A DNA stretch of 64,000 bases, from assembly GCA_034766995.1 (NCBI GenBank), contig CM068314.1, positions 32,439,208-32,503,207 on the forward strand. The letters are read 5' to 3'. This DNA comes from Acanthacorydalis orientalis. Taxonomy: Eukaryota; Arthropoda; Insecta; Megaloptera; Corydalidae. Shown piece after piece: positions 12,846 to 25,620 of this stretch. Positions within the stretch are counted from its first letter, which is position 1, and each line of letters begins with the position of its first letter. Under the pieces are notes generated by a model. The model saw nothing but the letters and a program-made list of their open reading frames with translations, was not told the origin of the DNA and did not search any database. Made by a program: the position numbers and the translations under genes.

Positions 12846-13285
12846 CCGTATAAATAACGTTATCGGTACACAGCATATCGAACAATGAATTCATCATTCG
12901 TTTCGGAACGACATGGTCCTGTGCGACGTACACGTCGTTCAACAGAATCGGGCCCCATCGCCGCTGAATCACCACCAGGTGTGAATCCGTCCCAGCGGTG
13001 AAGGCGATACCATGCCGTCGCCGCAGCAGCCGGCGGCGGCGGGTAGAAGTTAACTGCACTGTTTAGCCCGGCCTCATGTATTTTGCACGCCACGCTCTAT
13101 TATTCAGCACGGGCCGCGGCGGGGTTCGAACCCGCGTCATCGCGCTTGACTGACACACAAATCTTCCATTCGGATTGTACACGCCACCGTCAACGGTGTT
13201 CGGAACGCCAAAAAGCGACACCGTTTTCTATAACTGAGATGTCCCCAGAAAACGTCCCTCGGCTATTATTTCCTCTCCTTTGATT
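12846..13285. other. GC-rich block with tRNA-like box B
   Basis: This is one of the most CpG-rich parts of the window (GCCGTCGCCGCAGCAGCCGG near 13013). A 38-codon frame starting at 12885 and ending with TGA at 12999 has a favourable AACAATG start and a donor-like GTGAAG after CAGCG. Its Arg-rich peptide resembles no family, and overlapping frames are equally open. It is read as non-coding or promoter-like DNA. Confidence 0.3.
13105..13190 (-). ncRNA. Possible tRNA-derived (SINE-like) remnant
   Basis: GCGGGTTCGAACCCCGC is a perfect T-arm with the RNA polymerase III box B core GGTTCGAACCC (near 13121-13137). Translating the plus strand gives a GFEPASSRLTD-type peptide, a pattern often produced by tRNA-like DNA. 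I could not fold an acceptor stem, D-arm and anticodon arm around it, so it is not called a functional tRNA. The GGTTCGAACC core is self-complementary, so the strand assignment is weak. Confidence 0.3.
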
Positions 13286-13474
13286 CACACCTAATACTTT
13301 TTACTGAATTAATTTAAATAGTGGTGCGTACCTATATATATATATAAATTTCTTTCCTTCGCCTCAAAATTCAACATTCGTCTCTAATTCAATTACTATC
13401 GAACTTACGACAAAGTGTATTTTCAATTAATCTTTGGTTTGAAATGCAAGAATATAACCTGTAAGCTATATATG

Positions 13475-13521
<47 letters not shown>

Positions 13522-13709
13522 ATGTGTTATATAGAGATGAGGAAGAAGATAAAATAAACATCAAATAATTAATAATTAAACTAATATTTCAACAAGTACC
13601 AATTTATATTTAAACTCCTATAAAATTAAGAAACATGCGATTTTATATTTATATTAGCTTCCATTGCACATCAACGTCTCATAGAAATTTAAAACCGGAA
13701 TTATAATAA

Positions 13710-13771
<62 letters not shown>

Positions 13772-14620
13772 ACTTAAAATCAATATTAATTATAGAACGA
13801 ACAAACCGAGATATCGGATATTATGTATTTTCAAAGAACATCATTTAAAGTCTAGGTTATATAAAAATTAAAAGATTCGCACAAGAATAACTCATTTCAG
13901 TAGGTAAGGAATTCAATGATCACATTCAATTAAATAGCATTATGAATCATAAAAACAATACGTCAAAAAGTATTTAAATAAAAACTATGGTGTATTATTT
14001 TAAGTAAGACAATGAAATAATCTTTTAATATTTGCTTAACTCAGAATTCAAACTCATGTCTCCTTCGGGTTTAGATATAATGACTGTTTTGATGTGATAA
14101 TTTGTCTATTTAAAAAGATAAATAATATAATTATCAAAAAATTATATACCACTCACAAATAATATTTCATTACACAATTATCTGCTTATCTAATACAATA
14201 AAATATTTATCGTTGTATCTACATTATTAATAAAGTACTTTACTGTTTCACTGAACGTAGAAAAGTATGCTTATCCACCCTTAAGTGTATTATTTTTTTT
14301 TTCTAAACTACTATTCAATATATATATATATATAAAATTTATATGTGTGTGTGTTTATGGATGTAACAAAGGCGGTCAATACCAGTAAGGGTAACTTTTT
14401 CAGAAAAATATCCAAACTTTCAATATGCATACAATTTTTGTTATGTTCGCTTTTAGTCATTCATATTCTTTTCTTTTTTCATATTCTTCGAAATTTATTG
14501 ATTAATTGTTATCATTTTGAGATCTTCAATTTTATTTTGGAAAATTTTAAAGAAAGGACGGATTTTAAAAACTTTAATTTGGCTTATGCTAACAGGCTTT
14601 TGAACTATCATGTGGGTGAT

Positions 14621-14669
<49 letters not shown>

Positions 14670-15220
14670 TTATTAAATTGTATAAAAGACATTTTTAATA
14701 TATTTCTCTATGTGTGGCAAAAAAAAGTCTAACTTATATATATATGTATATATACAAATAATAGTATAAAACAAAATTAAATGCCAGAGTTCAATCACTT
14801 ATATATATATATATATAATTAAAACACAATAATTATTTAAAAAATATCTTCAATGTAAAATTTAATAATACATCAGTATTAATAGTGAATACATATTTTA
14901 TTTATTAAATGACACTTTATAATACTATTTTTCCAAAAATATAAACACAACTGAGTAATGTATTTTATTTTCCTATATGTATCATATTGTAATAATAACA
15001 GCTTATCTCAGACAATCAATAATAGTTACTAAATAATAAACGATTATGCAAATATATTTGAGTATTCAGCCAAAAAATATTTAATGTAAAATATATTCGA
15101 TAGTTGTAAAAATTTAATTATTATGTTAACAAAATAAAAAAACTTAAATTTTTCGTTTATTTCATTCAAATATATTTTTGATTTTAATTAAAGTATTTTT
15201 ATACCACGACAAAAATTTCA

Positions 15221-15245
15221 ATATATATATATATATATGCATATA

Positions 15246-15316
<71 letters not shown>
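15221..15316. repeat. Compound (TA)n-(GT)n microsatellite
   Basis: TA alternation (15221-15290, broken by TGCATATATATTTA) passes directly into about 13 GT units. Alternating purine-pyrimidine over this length has both cruciform and Z-DNA potential. Confidence 0.9.
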
Positions 15317-15320
<4 letters not shown>

Positions 15321-15348
15321 ATGTGTGTATATATGATTGTGTATATGT

Positions 15349-15366
15349 TGTGTATTTAAATACACA
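15349..15366. repeat. 18-bp perfect palindrome
   Basis: TGTGTATTTAAATACACA is its own reverse complement. It lies 33 bp after the GT repeat. Confidence 0.8.
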
Positions 15367-17117
15367 TTTCTTAACTCATTTTCACAAACTTTAACTGCTA
15401 TTTAATCCCTTAATATTTTAAGTATAATTAGCCCTCACTAAGTGGGTTGTATAATTACTTATTCAATGTGTCTCTAGAGATGTATGTCTTATATAAAGTT
15501 AACAGAATAATAAATTTTATTATTACTTTAATTATCAGTATTTAGATCGAAAACACAATAAATACTTTTTAGAAATTTATTATAAAATGTACAACATACA
15601 AAACTAAAATTGATTATTCAATTTAAAATTGTGAAATATGATTTTTCCATTTTCTTAAGAGAGTTAAGACATTCACTTTAAATAAAAATGCAGCTTAAAA
15701 ATATTTTTTTAGGTAATGTTTGATATATGTATGAATATATATATATATATATATACATCATAAAAAGGTAAATATTTGTTTAAATATGGAAGACTAAGAA
15801 ACTGATGAGAATTTTTTTGTCAAAAATAGACATCAATTAATATTAAATTAAAATTAATTATTATATTCAAGTAAATCATTTATTTTATCTTTATTGATTA
15901 ATTTCTATATTTAAATTTTTGAAAGTTATATACATTTCACAATTTAAATCAGTTTTATTTATCTTGTTGTTACTTGTGTTTATTTTTTTTGATTACAATC
16001 TAAAACTACATAATAAATTATTAAACCAAAATATATTAGTTGAAAGAAAATTAATTTCAAAATAAAATTATAACAAGAAATAGTCTCATTTATTAACTAG
16101 ACGATTAAATTTTAAATACATTAATTAGGTAAAAATAAATAATAAAACTGAGATAAAAATATTTTTCAATTAAATTCAAATAAAAAAGATTCATCAATTA
16201 ATTCGATTAATATTACAATATATATATATATATATATTCAAATTTTGTTAATTATTGTTAATTTTTTAAATATCATATATAACTTATATTACTAAATTTT
16301 AAATTGAGAAATTAAAATATTTAAATACTAAAAATTGTTAAAAAATATGTACACATTTTTCGTTAATTTTTTACACCAATTTGTATATAATGGACGTGAA
16401 GTATTTATAGTTTTTATTAATATTTCAAAATAAAATTATTGTATTTCAACCTTTTAGATGAACACCTTATATGAAAAAACATTATCCAACCTTACTATGA
16501 AAAAAATCTTTGTACATTTTTTTTCACAAATGATCCTGAAGAACATTAATAGAATAGTAAATTTTAAATACATATTTTTATGGGATATGGTCTTCATAAA
16601 AGGAATCTCCCACATATAAAATACATCATTATAAACAATTTGTACATTTTTAGAGAAACATATTTGTCGTCCTTTTGCTAAACCATAGTCAGTTTATTTT
16701 ACTTTATCTCTTCAATGTTACCAAAACATATGTTTTTCGTCAATATTTTGAGATTTAAAGGCATAAATAAAATATGATGTGTTCAATCAGACAAATAAAA
16801 CAATTATGGAATATTCTGTCATTTTGACTCAAAAATTGATAAATAATAGTAATATTGTCCAGGTGAATTATCGTTTTGTTACATCTTTTTGTTTTCATAC
16901 CAAATATCTTATAGTTTTTATCTAATTTTAATCCACAAATAGTTTTCTTTATATATTTTTAATCATTCTAATATATTTTGAAACCAATTGATAATATATC
17001 GAACTCCATAATCAAAGAAATTATGAACCATCATCTTAACATATAAAGAAATAAAAAGAAAACATAATATCTACCGGTTTTCTTTACTATATGTGTACCT
17101 TATTATCTATCTATCTT

Positions 17118-17120
<3 letters not shown>

Positions 17121-17170
<50 letters not shown>
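17121..17170. repeat. Compound (TA)n-(GA)n microsatellite
   Basis: About 20 bp of TA switches sharply to about 28 bp of GA. This is the same arrangement as at 2714-2800. Confidence 0.9.
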
Positions 17171-17171
<1 letters not shown>

Positions 17172-17395
17172 TAGTGAGTGAGAAAGAAGTATAAATCCTA
17201 AATCGAAATGACTGAAACTATAGAAAAACATAAAAACTATGCAGTAAATACCATCGGCGAAACATCTTGTAATTACTTTTCTTCAAATAGGAATCAATTG
17301 GTGTATATATATATATGTTTACTGGGTATCTGAATTAAATGACATTAAAATGAAAAAAAAATATTCTAAACAATTAAAAATAGTATGTTGTAAGT

Positions 17396-17590
17396 TTCAA
17401 AACACCGCATACATCGTCCAGTGTACCGTACTAAACTGTCTTGAAGTCGTAGTGACATTGAGAAGTAGATGTTCGTGAAACGTTTCGCGCTCCACCATCA
17501 GACAGACGAATTTCAATTTCTGGATTTCTCGATGCCGTCGGTAGCCGTCGACGTCAAGCGTTTACGGCAAAATAGTATACTTCTTTTCCG
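17396..17590. other. GC-elevated block
   Basis: A small block with CpG-rich patches (GATGCCGTCGGTAGCCGTCG near 17531). A frame from ATG at 17469 gives about 48 residues before entering a TA repeat and has no recognisable domain. It may be a conserved non-coding element or a short exon, and the sequence alone does not decide. Confidence 0.25.
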
Positions 17591-17609
17591 AGAAAAGAAT
17601 TCGATTGAA

Positions 17610-17636
17610 TATATATGTATGTATGTATATATATAT

Positions 17637-17704
<68 letters not shown>
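17610..17704. repeat. (TA)n microsatellite, about 95 bp
   Basis: A TGTATGTA lead-in is followed by nearly uninterrupted TA to 17704. A further TA run lies at 17771-17803. Confidence 0.9.
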
Positions 17705-17708
<4 letters not shown>

Positions 17709-17767
17709 AAATCAATATAATTATATTTTTTAAATACATATAAAAATTCTATCTGTAACTATATTTC

Positions 17768-17803
<36 letters not shown>

Positions 17804-17806
<3 letters not shown>

Positions 17807-19660
17807 GAACCATTTATAACAAATTCGATTTTTCCACATTTTTTTCATTCTATAGAAAAATCATTCGGAAAAGAGTTAGAAGAGGTAATAATATATAACG
17901 AATAGTTTAGTCAAATGAAGGAAAGGATAATTTGTTAAAGAATAATTGTATATTTATAAGGTAGAGAAAAAATACTCAAATATTTTCATTTTTCATTTAA
18001 ATACAGGAGAAATACTATAAAACCCCATCAAATATAATGTTTTGTTTGTTATTTTCCTTTTCGAAAATTTTATTGTACTTGAAATCCATAATTCCACATA
18101 AATATCGCTTTATTTATTTATCTCATCATAAGTTCTCTCTCACATTCCGTTTTTAAAAACTCAACGAACAGCTTAATTTTTCTCCTTTCTTTAATTGGTT
18201 AACTTGAAAGGATTGAAAAATGTATACATACAGAGCTTGTTCGAAACTTTCAACATAGAACGCATCCTTTTTAATTAATTGTTTTTGTCAAAATAAATTA
18301 TTTTTTTTATCTTATAAGCTACAAAAAAATATTTAGTTACAAATGTTCAATAAATTGTTATTGATCGTTTTTAATTGTAGCTTATACATATTTCGATGTC
18401 GATGCCGTTATCTTCACACTACCAAGGTAAAGTTTTCTATTATCAACCATTTCCTTCTGTCGATTTTTCTTCATTGTTATTGCATTCCTTTTTTGTATAT
18501 CCGCTGTTCATGATTGTTCTGTCTGAATTAATGATCGTTTATTGGTCGTTTTCTTCTATAATCAATATTAATTTTCATCATATTCGAGGAAGATTCAGTT
18601 CCGAAACAAGCATGAAAAATGACCTCCAGAATTCAAATTAAACTCTTATCATTTTTCTTAAATAAAAAGTGAATAAATCAATCGATTATAAAAACAAATA
18701 TATAATCACAGCTAAACGTATTAAATATTTTTCTGCGGTTAATTGTATAATGTAAAATTAAAATCAATTGTCTTCAGTTTTTTTTAGAGAAATCTGCATA
18801 TTTCAAATTGTCAGTAATTCAAATACTAGTGAAATTCGTAAAAAAATCAACATAATATCATTTAATAAAACCATTATATTTCAATAAATATAAATGACGA
18901 TTTTCTAGAGAGAACAGAAACGAAATTGCAGCATATAAATAACAAAATATAATGGTGTCTCATATCACTACTTTAATTTACTTCATTAAAGTACACAATC
19001 AGGTGGAAAGTTTATTCAATAATCGTGAGTTGAAGATATTACTAGCATCTATCATTCCATTGAATATAATTTCATTATACTTGTGTTTTCACTGTAAGCC
19101 TTAGTATAATATAATTTTTTTACAGCCATCAGTAACATTATTTAAAATTTCGTAACATAAATACATCATAAATACGGCCAATAATCCATATGAAAAATAT
19201 AAAATAGTAATCATATGCATATAAATGCAAATAACTCTCTTACTCACTTATAATATCTCACTTTAATCAAATATTTAGCTTTTTTTACCAAATAAACTAA
19301 ACAAATATTTTTTAGTACATCCAGATTAACTGAAAAAGGAATCATATATTATTTTTTTCTTAATTTTACATACAAAATGAATTAAGAATAAATATTTTTT
19401 TCTAAATACACAATAAAAAATTAAAGTGTGAATATTATTTTTCTTAATTTCATCCAATATATTTATAATCTTTCGCTCAAAAGTTATAAATCTGTAATAT
19501 CAATATTTTCTATGCAATATACAAATACATACTAACTATTTCTTTTGTTGCTGAAATTTGCCACTAAGTCCATATTTTTTTATGATTATAAAATCAAGAG
19601 AAATATTTATATCATTCTCTGTTCAAAACTATCATCGCGACAGATAATAAATTGAAATCT

Positions 19661-19692
<32 letters not shown>

Positions 19693-20024
19693 AATGTATT
19701 TATACTTGTTTACACAGCGTTTAAGATCAATGATTAATCATTTAATTTTACATCACAGTCTACCATTGTCTGTTACACGTCCGGCTGTTTACCATTAACA
19801 CGAATCACTCATCAATTATCAATATAATAATTGATCACAAACACCGTGTATATAATTATATTGACGTACATATCCAAAACTGAAATCGTTTGATGATTAT
19901 ATGAAATCAGCATTTCAGAAATAGAATGTAATTAGAACGACATTAGTATTAAAAAATAAATCTCAATCAAATAAAAATTCACTACGTATTTTACATATAA
20001 GCATACACAATCATACATACACGC

Positions 20025-20029
<5 letters not shown>
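17804..20029. other. AT-rich gene-free DNA
   Basis: No gene seen. An 81-codon frame at 18396-18641 is Ser/Phe/Leu-rich with no domain. A 41-bp dispersed repeat copy lies at 18369-18409, and a TA run at 19671-19692. Confidence 0.65.
18369..18409 (-). repeat. 41-bp dispersed repeat, copy C
   Basis: By eye, 32 of 41 positions match the copy at 57907-57947 (same strand) and the unit is related to 26798-26838. The minus-strand reading contains GGCATCGACATCGAAAT and TAAGCTACAATTAAAA. Confidence 0.45.
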
Positions 20030-20063
<34 letters not shown>

Positions 20064-20081
20064 ATATATATATATATATAT

Positions 20082-20157
<76 letters not shown>

Positions 20158-20158
20158 A

Positions 20159-20195
<37 letters not shown>

Positions 20196-20204
20196 TATAT
20201 ATAT
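20030..20204. repeat. Large compound TA/ATAC microsatellite cluster, about 175 bp
   Basis: TA arrays are interrupted by TACAATA, TACATA, TAAATACA and TGAATA. Apparent frames of up to 100 codons here are Ile/Tyr repeats and are not genes. Confidence 0.95.
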
Positions 20205-20568
20205 GGTGTAGTATATATACACACATACAGACATACATACATATGTATGTATACCATTATAGTTTTAAATATATGATTCACTGATTAATAGGTGTTATCT
20301 TGCATTTGCGGTCAATAAACACTTTTTGACTATTTATTGTAAAATATATATATATATATATATATATTACTTTCATTTCAACATTTCTTTTTTTTCTCAC
20401 AGAAAATTTAACAGTATGTTACTTGCGAATTGGTTATGACGATAATAAACCGTTAGTTTCTTCCATTTTCGTAAATAACTAGAACATGATTTTTATTTAT
20501 GCCATTTTTACTCGAAATTAACTTTCAGAAAAACTGTCAAGTTTTATTTTACATGCTTCATCGGTTAT

Positions 20569-20603
<35 letters not shown>

Positions 20604-20939
20604 ATGTGTGTATATGGTAAAATTATTATCATAACCATATGAAGAAAACAGAATATCTTACTCTAAAATTCATAACTCAAAAATCTGATAGCAAAATAGG
20701 TGTAATTTCTTGAAACATGAAGACATGTTTCACTTCAATCATCATTTTTTCTAAATTTCAATTCTCAGTAATTTAATTTCACTGGTTTGATCTAAAATTC
20801 TTTAAGAACAAAATGGTTTTAAAACGTTATTTTAATTTTTATTTATTTTTAATCGTACTATAAGCATTTATTTCCTTTATATAAATCTCAGTTACAACAG
20901 TTTTAATTTTCATCTCTTTCTAAAATCTCACTAGTATTT

Positions 20940-20990
<51 letters not shown>

Positions 20991-21765
20991 AAAACACTAT
21001 AACCTTATAAACTTTACAACCATTTGCCTTTAATTCACTAATTCTAATTTCAACATAATTATATATTATTTAACTACGTATTAACATATCATAAATATAT
21101 AATAAATAATATTGAAAATCATAAATATCTTCTTTAAACTATAAAGTTAAATATTATACTATTTATATGTTTGGAAAATCTTTCTCTGAACGCTAGGTAC
21201 ATAAATTTATATATTATACTGCATTAAACAGGTTAAACGTTTCAAAGGTTATAGGTGTTACTTTGTGTTAAACAATTTTTGTTAATACACAACACCTCAA
21301 AGGGATCTTTCTTCGGAAAAAGCCACTGTCTTTCGGGACTAATCGCTAGTTTTCAATAACTAATTTAAAGTTGTCCTATTATTAAACAAATATGATTTTG
21401 TAATCTCATATTTTTTAAATTAATTTAATAACTTGAAATTTTATTCAAAATACTTATTTTTTATACCGAAAAGATGTACAACTTGTTATTTTATCGATTA
21501 ATATATTAAATTACGCATAAGTTTTCAATTTTCAAATCTAACTCCAAATATATTTCTAGAGTTTTCAAAAAGGAGTAAAGGGACTTATGTTAAAAAAAAA
21601 ACATTAATGTTTTTATTTAACAAATTTTACGTCCAATTCGATAAATTAATTCTACTTATGCTTAACCAAAAAAAAAGTTTAAAATATAGTAAATAAATTT
21701 CAGATGGTGTAGTATTTACATTCCTGAGGTAAAAAAAAATCTTCACTTAGTATAAAATACGCGCA
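20205..21765. other. AT-rich gene-free DNA
   Basis: TA runs lie at 20344-20368, 20569-20591 and 20945-20988. A hairpin-forming segment lies at 21253-21297. No gene was seen. Confidence 0.65.
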
Positions 21766-22345
21766 CACCATTCGTTTATCTATTTCATATCAGACTATTC
21801 GACTGTGTAATGGTTTATCAAAGAAGTGTAAATCGCGCGAAGCTTAATATAAAACTTTTCCGAACGCACGTCATGAGTAGCAGCAACGCTTGCAGCAGCA
21901 AACAGTAACAGTAAAAGTAACAGCAACCATATCTAGCAGCCCATCTATCCATCCATCCATTACGACCGCCACCGCTAGAGAGAGTTACATCTGTTAGCGT
22001 GAAAGTTGCGTACCGAGTATTGCTAGACGTAAAATTAAAACAGCAATTTCACAAACTCTGGAAAAAATCCATCAAAAGCGCGGTGCGGCCGGGAACGGAG
22101 AGAACGCGCACAGCATCCGTTCCCTTCACTCTTCTTCGACCGCCCATCGCATCGCGTGCCCGCACCCATCGTGTCCCGTTGTACACGCCGGAGCCCCCGG
22201 TGGATGAGGGCGCATTATATAGAAGAGAATAAACGCACAGAACCCGTTCCTGTTCGTTCGCGGCAACCCCTTCAGCCATAAAGCCGGGTATTACCGGCTG
22301 ACGGCCCCTTTTATCGTCTCACACACCCGATTCGCTCGACGAATG
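21766..22345. other. Largest GC-rich island, possible promoter or 5' UTR
   Basis: A CpG-dense block of about 580 bp. From left to right it holds a CAG/AAC-rich stretch (21880-21930), ATCC repeats (21945-21960), a GC-rich core (22080-22210), a TATATAG motif near 22217 and an AGCCGG/CCGGCT inverted repeat at 22282-22299. Frames of 76-77 codons cross it on both strands without recognisable domains. Composition and a TATA-like motif fit a promoter or 5' UTR, but no coding exon with clean splice sites follows. Confidence 0.35.
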
Positions 22346-22591
22346 GAATTTTGCTCGTAGTTAAAGTATTGACTGATATGAAGTTGTTAGTTAAAGTTTC
22401 ATTGTTATACTTAAGTACAGAAGTTAAGTCGAACGATATTTATATTTTAATTATTGACTATCACTCTCTCATTGATTAATATCCAGCATCAATATATTCA
22501 TTTATTGTCATTCTTTTGACTAATTAAAATCGTTTGTAACGAAAATATTCAACACTCCTATTTAAATTGGCATAAATACATTTGGTTACTT

Positions 22592-22623
<32 letters not shown>

Positions 22624-23110
22624 GTGTTTGTGTGAAAGTACTTACAAATATAATAATACAATCTAAATATTTTTTATGGTGTTTTGACAATTATAGAAAT
22701 AAAATTTTTACTCGAATATATGTTTAAAATAAAATTAAAATTTCCACATAATTTTACTAAAAAAAATTTAAATAAAATAATATTTATTATGTATTTTTGC
22801 CAGAGAACTAATCTATTAAATTATTTTCGTTCAAGAACTCCATTACCCAAAGATCAAGCCTTGAAAATCATCTAATCTTTTCAACATGACAAAATGATCA
22901 ATGCTAAATCTCTCGTAAACATTTTAAATCGAAATGAATGTATTTATCTGCAGGAAAAAATTCCCATTGGGATCACTAATCTCAACAGAAGTCCAATTTC
23001 TGAAAAAAAACAAATTAATAATTCAGTAAAAATTAATTCAAAACAAACCATTTTACACAAATAACACAGGTGCAAACATAACATTCTAACTAAACACTTA
23101 TATACTACTA
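22346..23110. other. AT-rich gene-free DNA
   Basis: It contains a CA repeat (about 22592-22607) joined to a short TA run (22608-22622). Nothing else was recognised. Confidence 0.65.
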
Positions 23111-23663
23111 TTAGGTTGGAAGGAAAATAAATGCTGTTTTTTGTTTTCTGAACTGTAACCTTCATTTTTCATCAGGTTCATGTAAATATCATTTTATAGT
23201 GCATTTTTTGGTCTACATTTTGATAACATCGACTTTGGATTTATGATCAATTTTGCTTCAAATCGAGCTACTGAATTAGAGATGGAAAAGAAACAAATAA
23301 CAGCATTTTTGTGTATGAGTTCAAAACGGGTGGTAAAGCAACAGAAGATGCTCGTAAACTAAACGATGATTTTGGTGTGGACACTGTTAAAGAACGTACT
23401 ACGCAATGATAGTTCTAAAAATTTCTTGCTGGGGACGAGAACCTAGATGATAAAGAGGATCGCAGGCGTCCTTTTTTAGTTCATAACGACCAACTGAAGG
23501 CGCCAATTGAATTAGAACCACGTATAACAATTTGAGAGCTTGCATAAAAGTTAGACGTTAGTCATCCAACACTTCTGGACCACTTAAAACCACTTAAATT
23601 AAAAAATGTGTATAAATTTGAAGGTCATAAACCGCAATATAATGTGTTTTTCTACCAACCCAA
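23111..23663 (+). mobile_element. Internally deleted mariner copy (family M2), both ends intact
   Basis: The element is bounded by TA on both sides (23109-23110 and 23664-23665). It starts TTAGGTTGGAAGGAAAATAA and ends TTTTTCTACCAACCCAA, an inverted pair typical of mariner. Inside, a start at 23282 begins a transposase N-terminal domain (MEKKQITAF, then frameshifted) that runs to the HTH end (SHPTLLDHLKP-like), after which the sequence passes directly to the 3' leader GAAGGTCATAAACCGCAATA. At 553 bp it is under half of the usual 1.2-1.3 kb mariner length, and the DDD catalytic domain is missing. Stops and frameshifts make even the HTH remnant non-coding. Confidence 0.85.
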
Positions 23664-24960
23664 TATAATATGTATCTGTAATATTTTTACTACAGTTAGA
23701 CGACAGAAACCTTGTCCACTCAAAACAGCACAAGATTTTTTAGTCTTGTAAATCACAGCTCGGAAAATCAAATTTAAGTAATGGACTTTTTATTTGCTTA
23801 ACTGTATTAAATTATTTTTTTTGCATATCAAAATTAATTGTTTTTAAAAAATGTTCAATCAAAGATTATGAGTTCAAATCTTTACTAGTGAATGTATATT
23901 ATAAGAATCGTCTCTGAGGCACGTGCTATTATTCTTTTTTTTTAAAAATTAAACTCATTGTTGCATATGGGAGTAAAACTACCAACTTAGTGTGGCACTA
24001 AGGAATGAGAACTCAACTCTTTTTTAAATTAATGAAAAGAAGTCATTTTTTGCGATTCTACGTTTATTTTGATAGTAAATACAGCGGTTATAACTTAAAA
24101 CTATTGTTGTGATCTGAATAAATGACTTGCTGACTAACTTGTGACTTAATGACTTGCATGTGACTTCACAACTTCTGACTTCATGATTTAATCTATCGCA
24201 TAGCGTGGCCGGTTTATATATGATTTCAGGAGATATTCCAGGTAATATACAATTTAATACTAACGGTTCAAAGCCATTAGTTCACAATAAAATGTCTGGA
24301 TTTGATACAGAATAATACGTGTAACTTAATGGGACTGACCCTTTTGAATAAAGGCATGATTTTTCTATTCCTCTGAATAAATTAATTTTGAAAATATTGA
24401 ATACCCTGTGAATAAAGTGATTTTAATAGATAAACCAATAAACGAATAAATACAATTATCAGTCTTCAACACTCGTTTTAGCTTTAATCTGACATTATTC
24501 TCTAAAAAATGGTATCAAAATGCATTGAACTCGTCAAGATTTTATTTTCAACCCAATTGTCATTTTTTCATATTATTATATGTACAATGCTACTTTTTCA
24601 TTATTAAATTTGTTTTTCTCTTTACACAGAAAGTATCAAAATGATTTTTTAAATCTTCAAAAATTATTGACCTAATCTCTGGAAACTAATCTTTATTTAT
24701 TTTTTGTGTGTAAGACTTTTATGTTATAAACATTTATAAAAATAGTAACATATCGACCATCTTTAACGAAAAAATACTTGAATTAATATATTTTCTTCTA
24801 CGTATATTTCATCTATTTTTTCTTCAAATAATTAATATAAATTTACGAATAAAATAATTATCTTTTGCGAACATTCAATGATATTTTTTTTCATTATTTT
24901 GCAACACAATCTACAAAATGTTTGCGTAGATAAATAAGAAAAAAATAACGTTTATTCATT
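23664..24960. other. AT-rich DNA with a degenerate TGACTT repeat
   Basis: No gene seen. The stretch 24121-24190 repeats the motif TGACTT several times with irregular spacing. The region 24190-24420 is slightly less AT-rich but has no frame. Confidence 0.6.
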
Positions 24961-25620
24961 AACATCATGTGTTCATAAAATGAATGCAGTCTATTTGGCG
25001 TGTCGGATGTTAGATAGGAAGAATATGAACCTCCGATACTGTTAATTCTTGCCCACGGATGCTGGTGAACGCTATTGCACGTAATCCCGCGCTGTTCAGT
25101 GTCGGTCGACGCTGGTGGTAGTCTGAGCAGAAAGGGTACGGGCGTTTTGGCGGGAGGAGAACGGTCGGACCGGCAGGCGGTTGGGGCGAAACACGGTGGC
25201 TGACTGGTATCCGGGGGCGGCATAGCGCGGAAGGGTTGCGCCACGTTATGATTGCCTCAGTTAATATTTAAACGGGTAATTAATGCAAGAAATTACCTAT
25301 TATGAATATGATTCAAGTTGTGACTGTTTCAACAATAATTGGTAGTGAAATATGGAGATTGGCTACAGGCGATGATGTGGTGGTGGTGTAGACCTCTGGC
25401 GTTTGTGAACGGTGAACGTGCACACGGGTTTTGTGTGCGTTCACCGTACGGTAGCGCCCTCGTTCCTATAATGGCGCGGTATTAAATTTTCTAATTTCGG
25501 AAAGTTAATTCGGTTGCGTTATGTGTTACGTGTGTAAATGTGCGCACGTGCACGTATATGTTTGCCCATGTGTATGTGTACTGTACACATACGGACGTCT
25601 GTACTTACTTGTCTATGTAT
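24961..25620. other. Long GC-rich block with a strong hairpin
   Basis: About 660 bp of CpG-containing sequence. A 116-codon minus-strand frame (24894-25244) begins Pro/Ala/Arg-rich and ends in AT-derived residues. It has no domain and is probably chance. The block contains a 39-bp hairpin at 25409-25447 and GT/CA alternation with CGTGCACGT near 25530-25600. It is a candidate regulatory island. Confidence 0.35.
25409..25447. other. Strong hairpin, 15-bp stem with 2-nt bulge
   Basis: ACGGTGAACG plus CACAC on the left pairs with GTGTG plus CGTTCACCGT on the right around a 7-base loop. An outer GGCG/CGCC pair could extend it across a 7x7 internal loop. It is too short for an ordinary pre-miRNA unless the outer pairing counts. 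Confidence 0.75.

Larger units (their letters stand above)
13286..17395. other. AT-rich gene-free DNA with many TA runs
   Basis: TA runs occur at 13479-13518, 13713-13767, 14622-14666, 14801-14817, 15221-15290, 15735-15757, 16215-16237 and 17121-17140. A 117-codon plus-strand frame at 14345-14698 runs into a TA repeat and has no domain. It is considered chance. Confidence 0.65.

Noticed and set aside
12885..13001. A 38-codon frame with a good start and donor-like site
   Set aside because: The Arg-rich peptide has no family resemblance, both strands are open here, and the donor match is only moderate.
14345..14698. A 117-codon plus-strand frame
   Set aside because: It starts beside a GT repeat and ends in a TA microsatellite. 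The composition is Phe/Asn/Ile/Lys-rich, as expected from AT-rich DNA.
20030..20281. Frames of 75-100 codons made of Ile/Tyr repeats
   Set aside because: These are translations of (TA)n and ATAC microsatellites. The same applies to similar frames near 2900, 17550, 49730 and 54830.
23870..23900. GAGTTCAAATC resembling a tRNA T-loop
   Set aside because: Flanking sequence does not form a T-stem or acceptor stem. A similar string near 14041 fails the same test.
24121..24190. A degenerate TGACTT repeat as a possible satellite or binding-site array
   Set aside because: Spacing is irregular and the unit diverges quickly, so it is more likely low-complexity drift.
24894..25244. A 116-codon minus-strand frame in a GC-rich block
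   Set aside because: The Pro/Ala/Arg-rich start changes abruptly to AT-derived residues, with no domain and no splice context. GC-rich islands have long frames by chance because stops are AT-rich.
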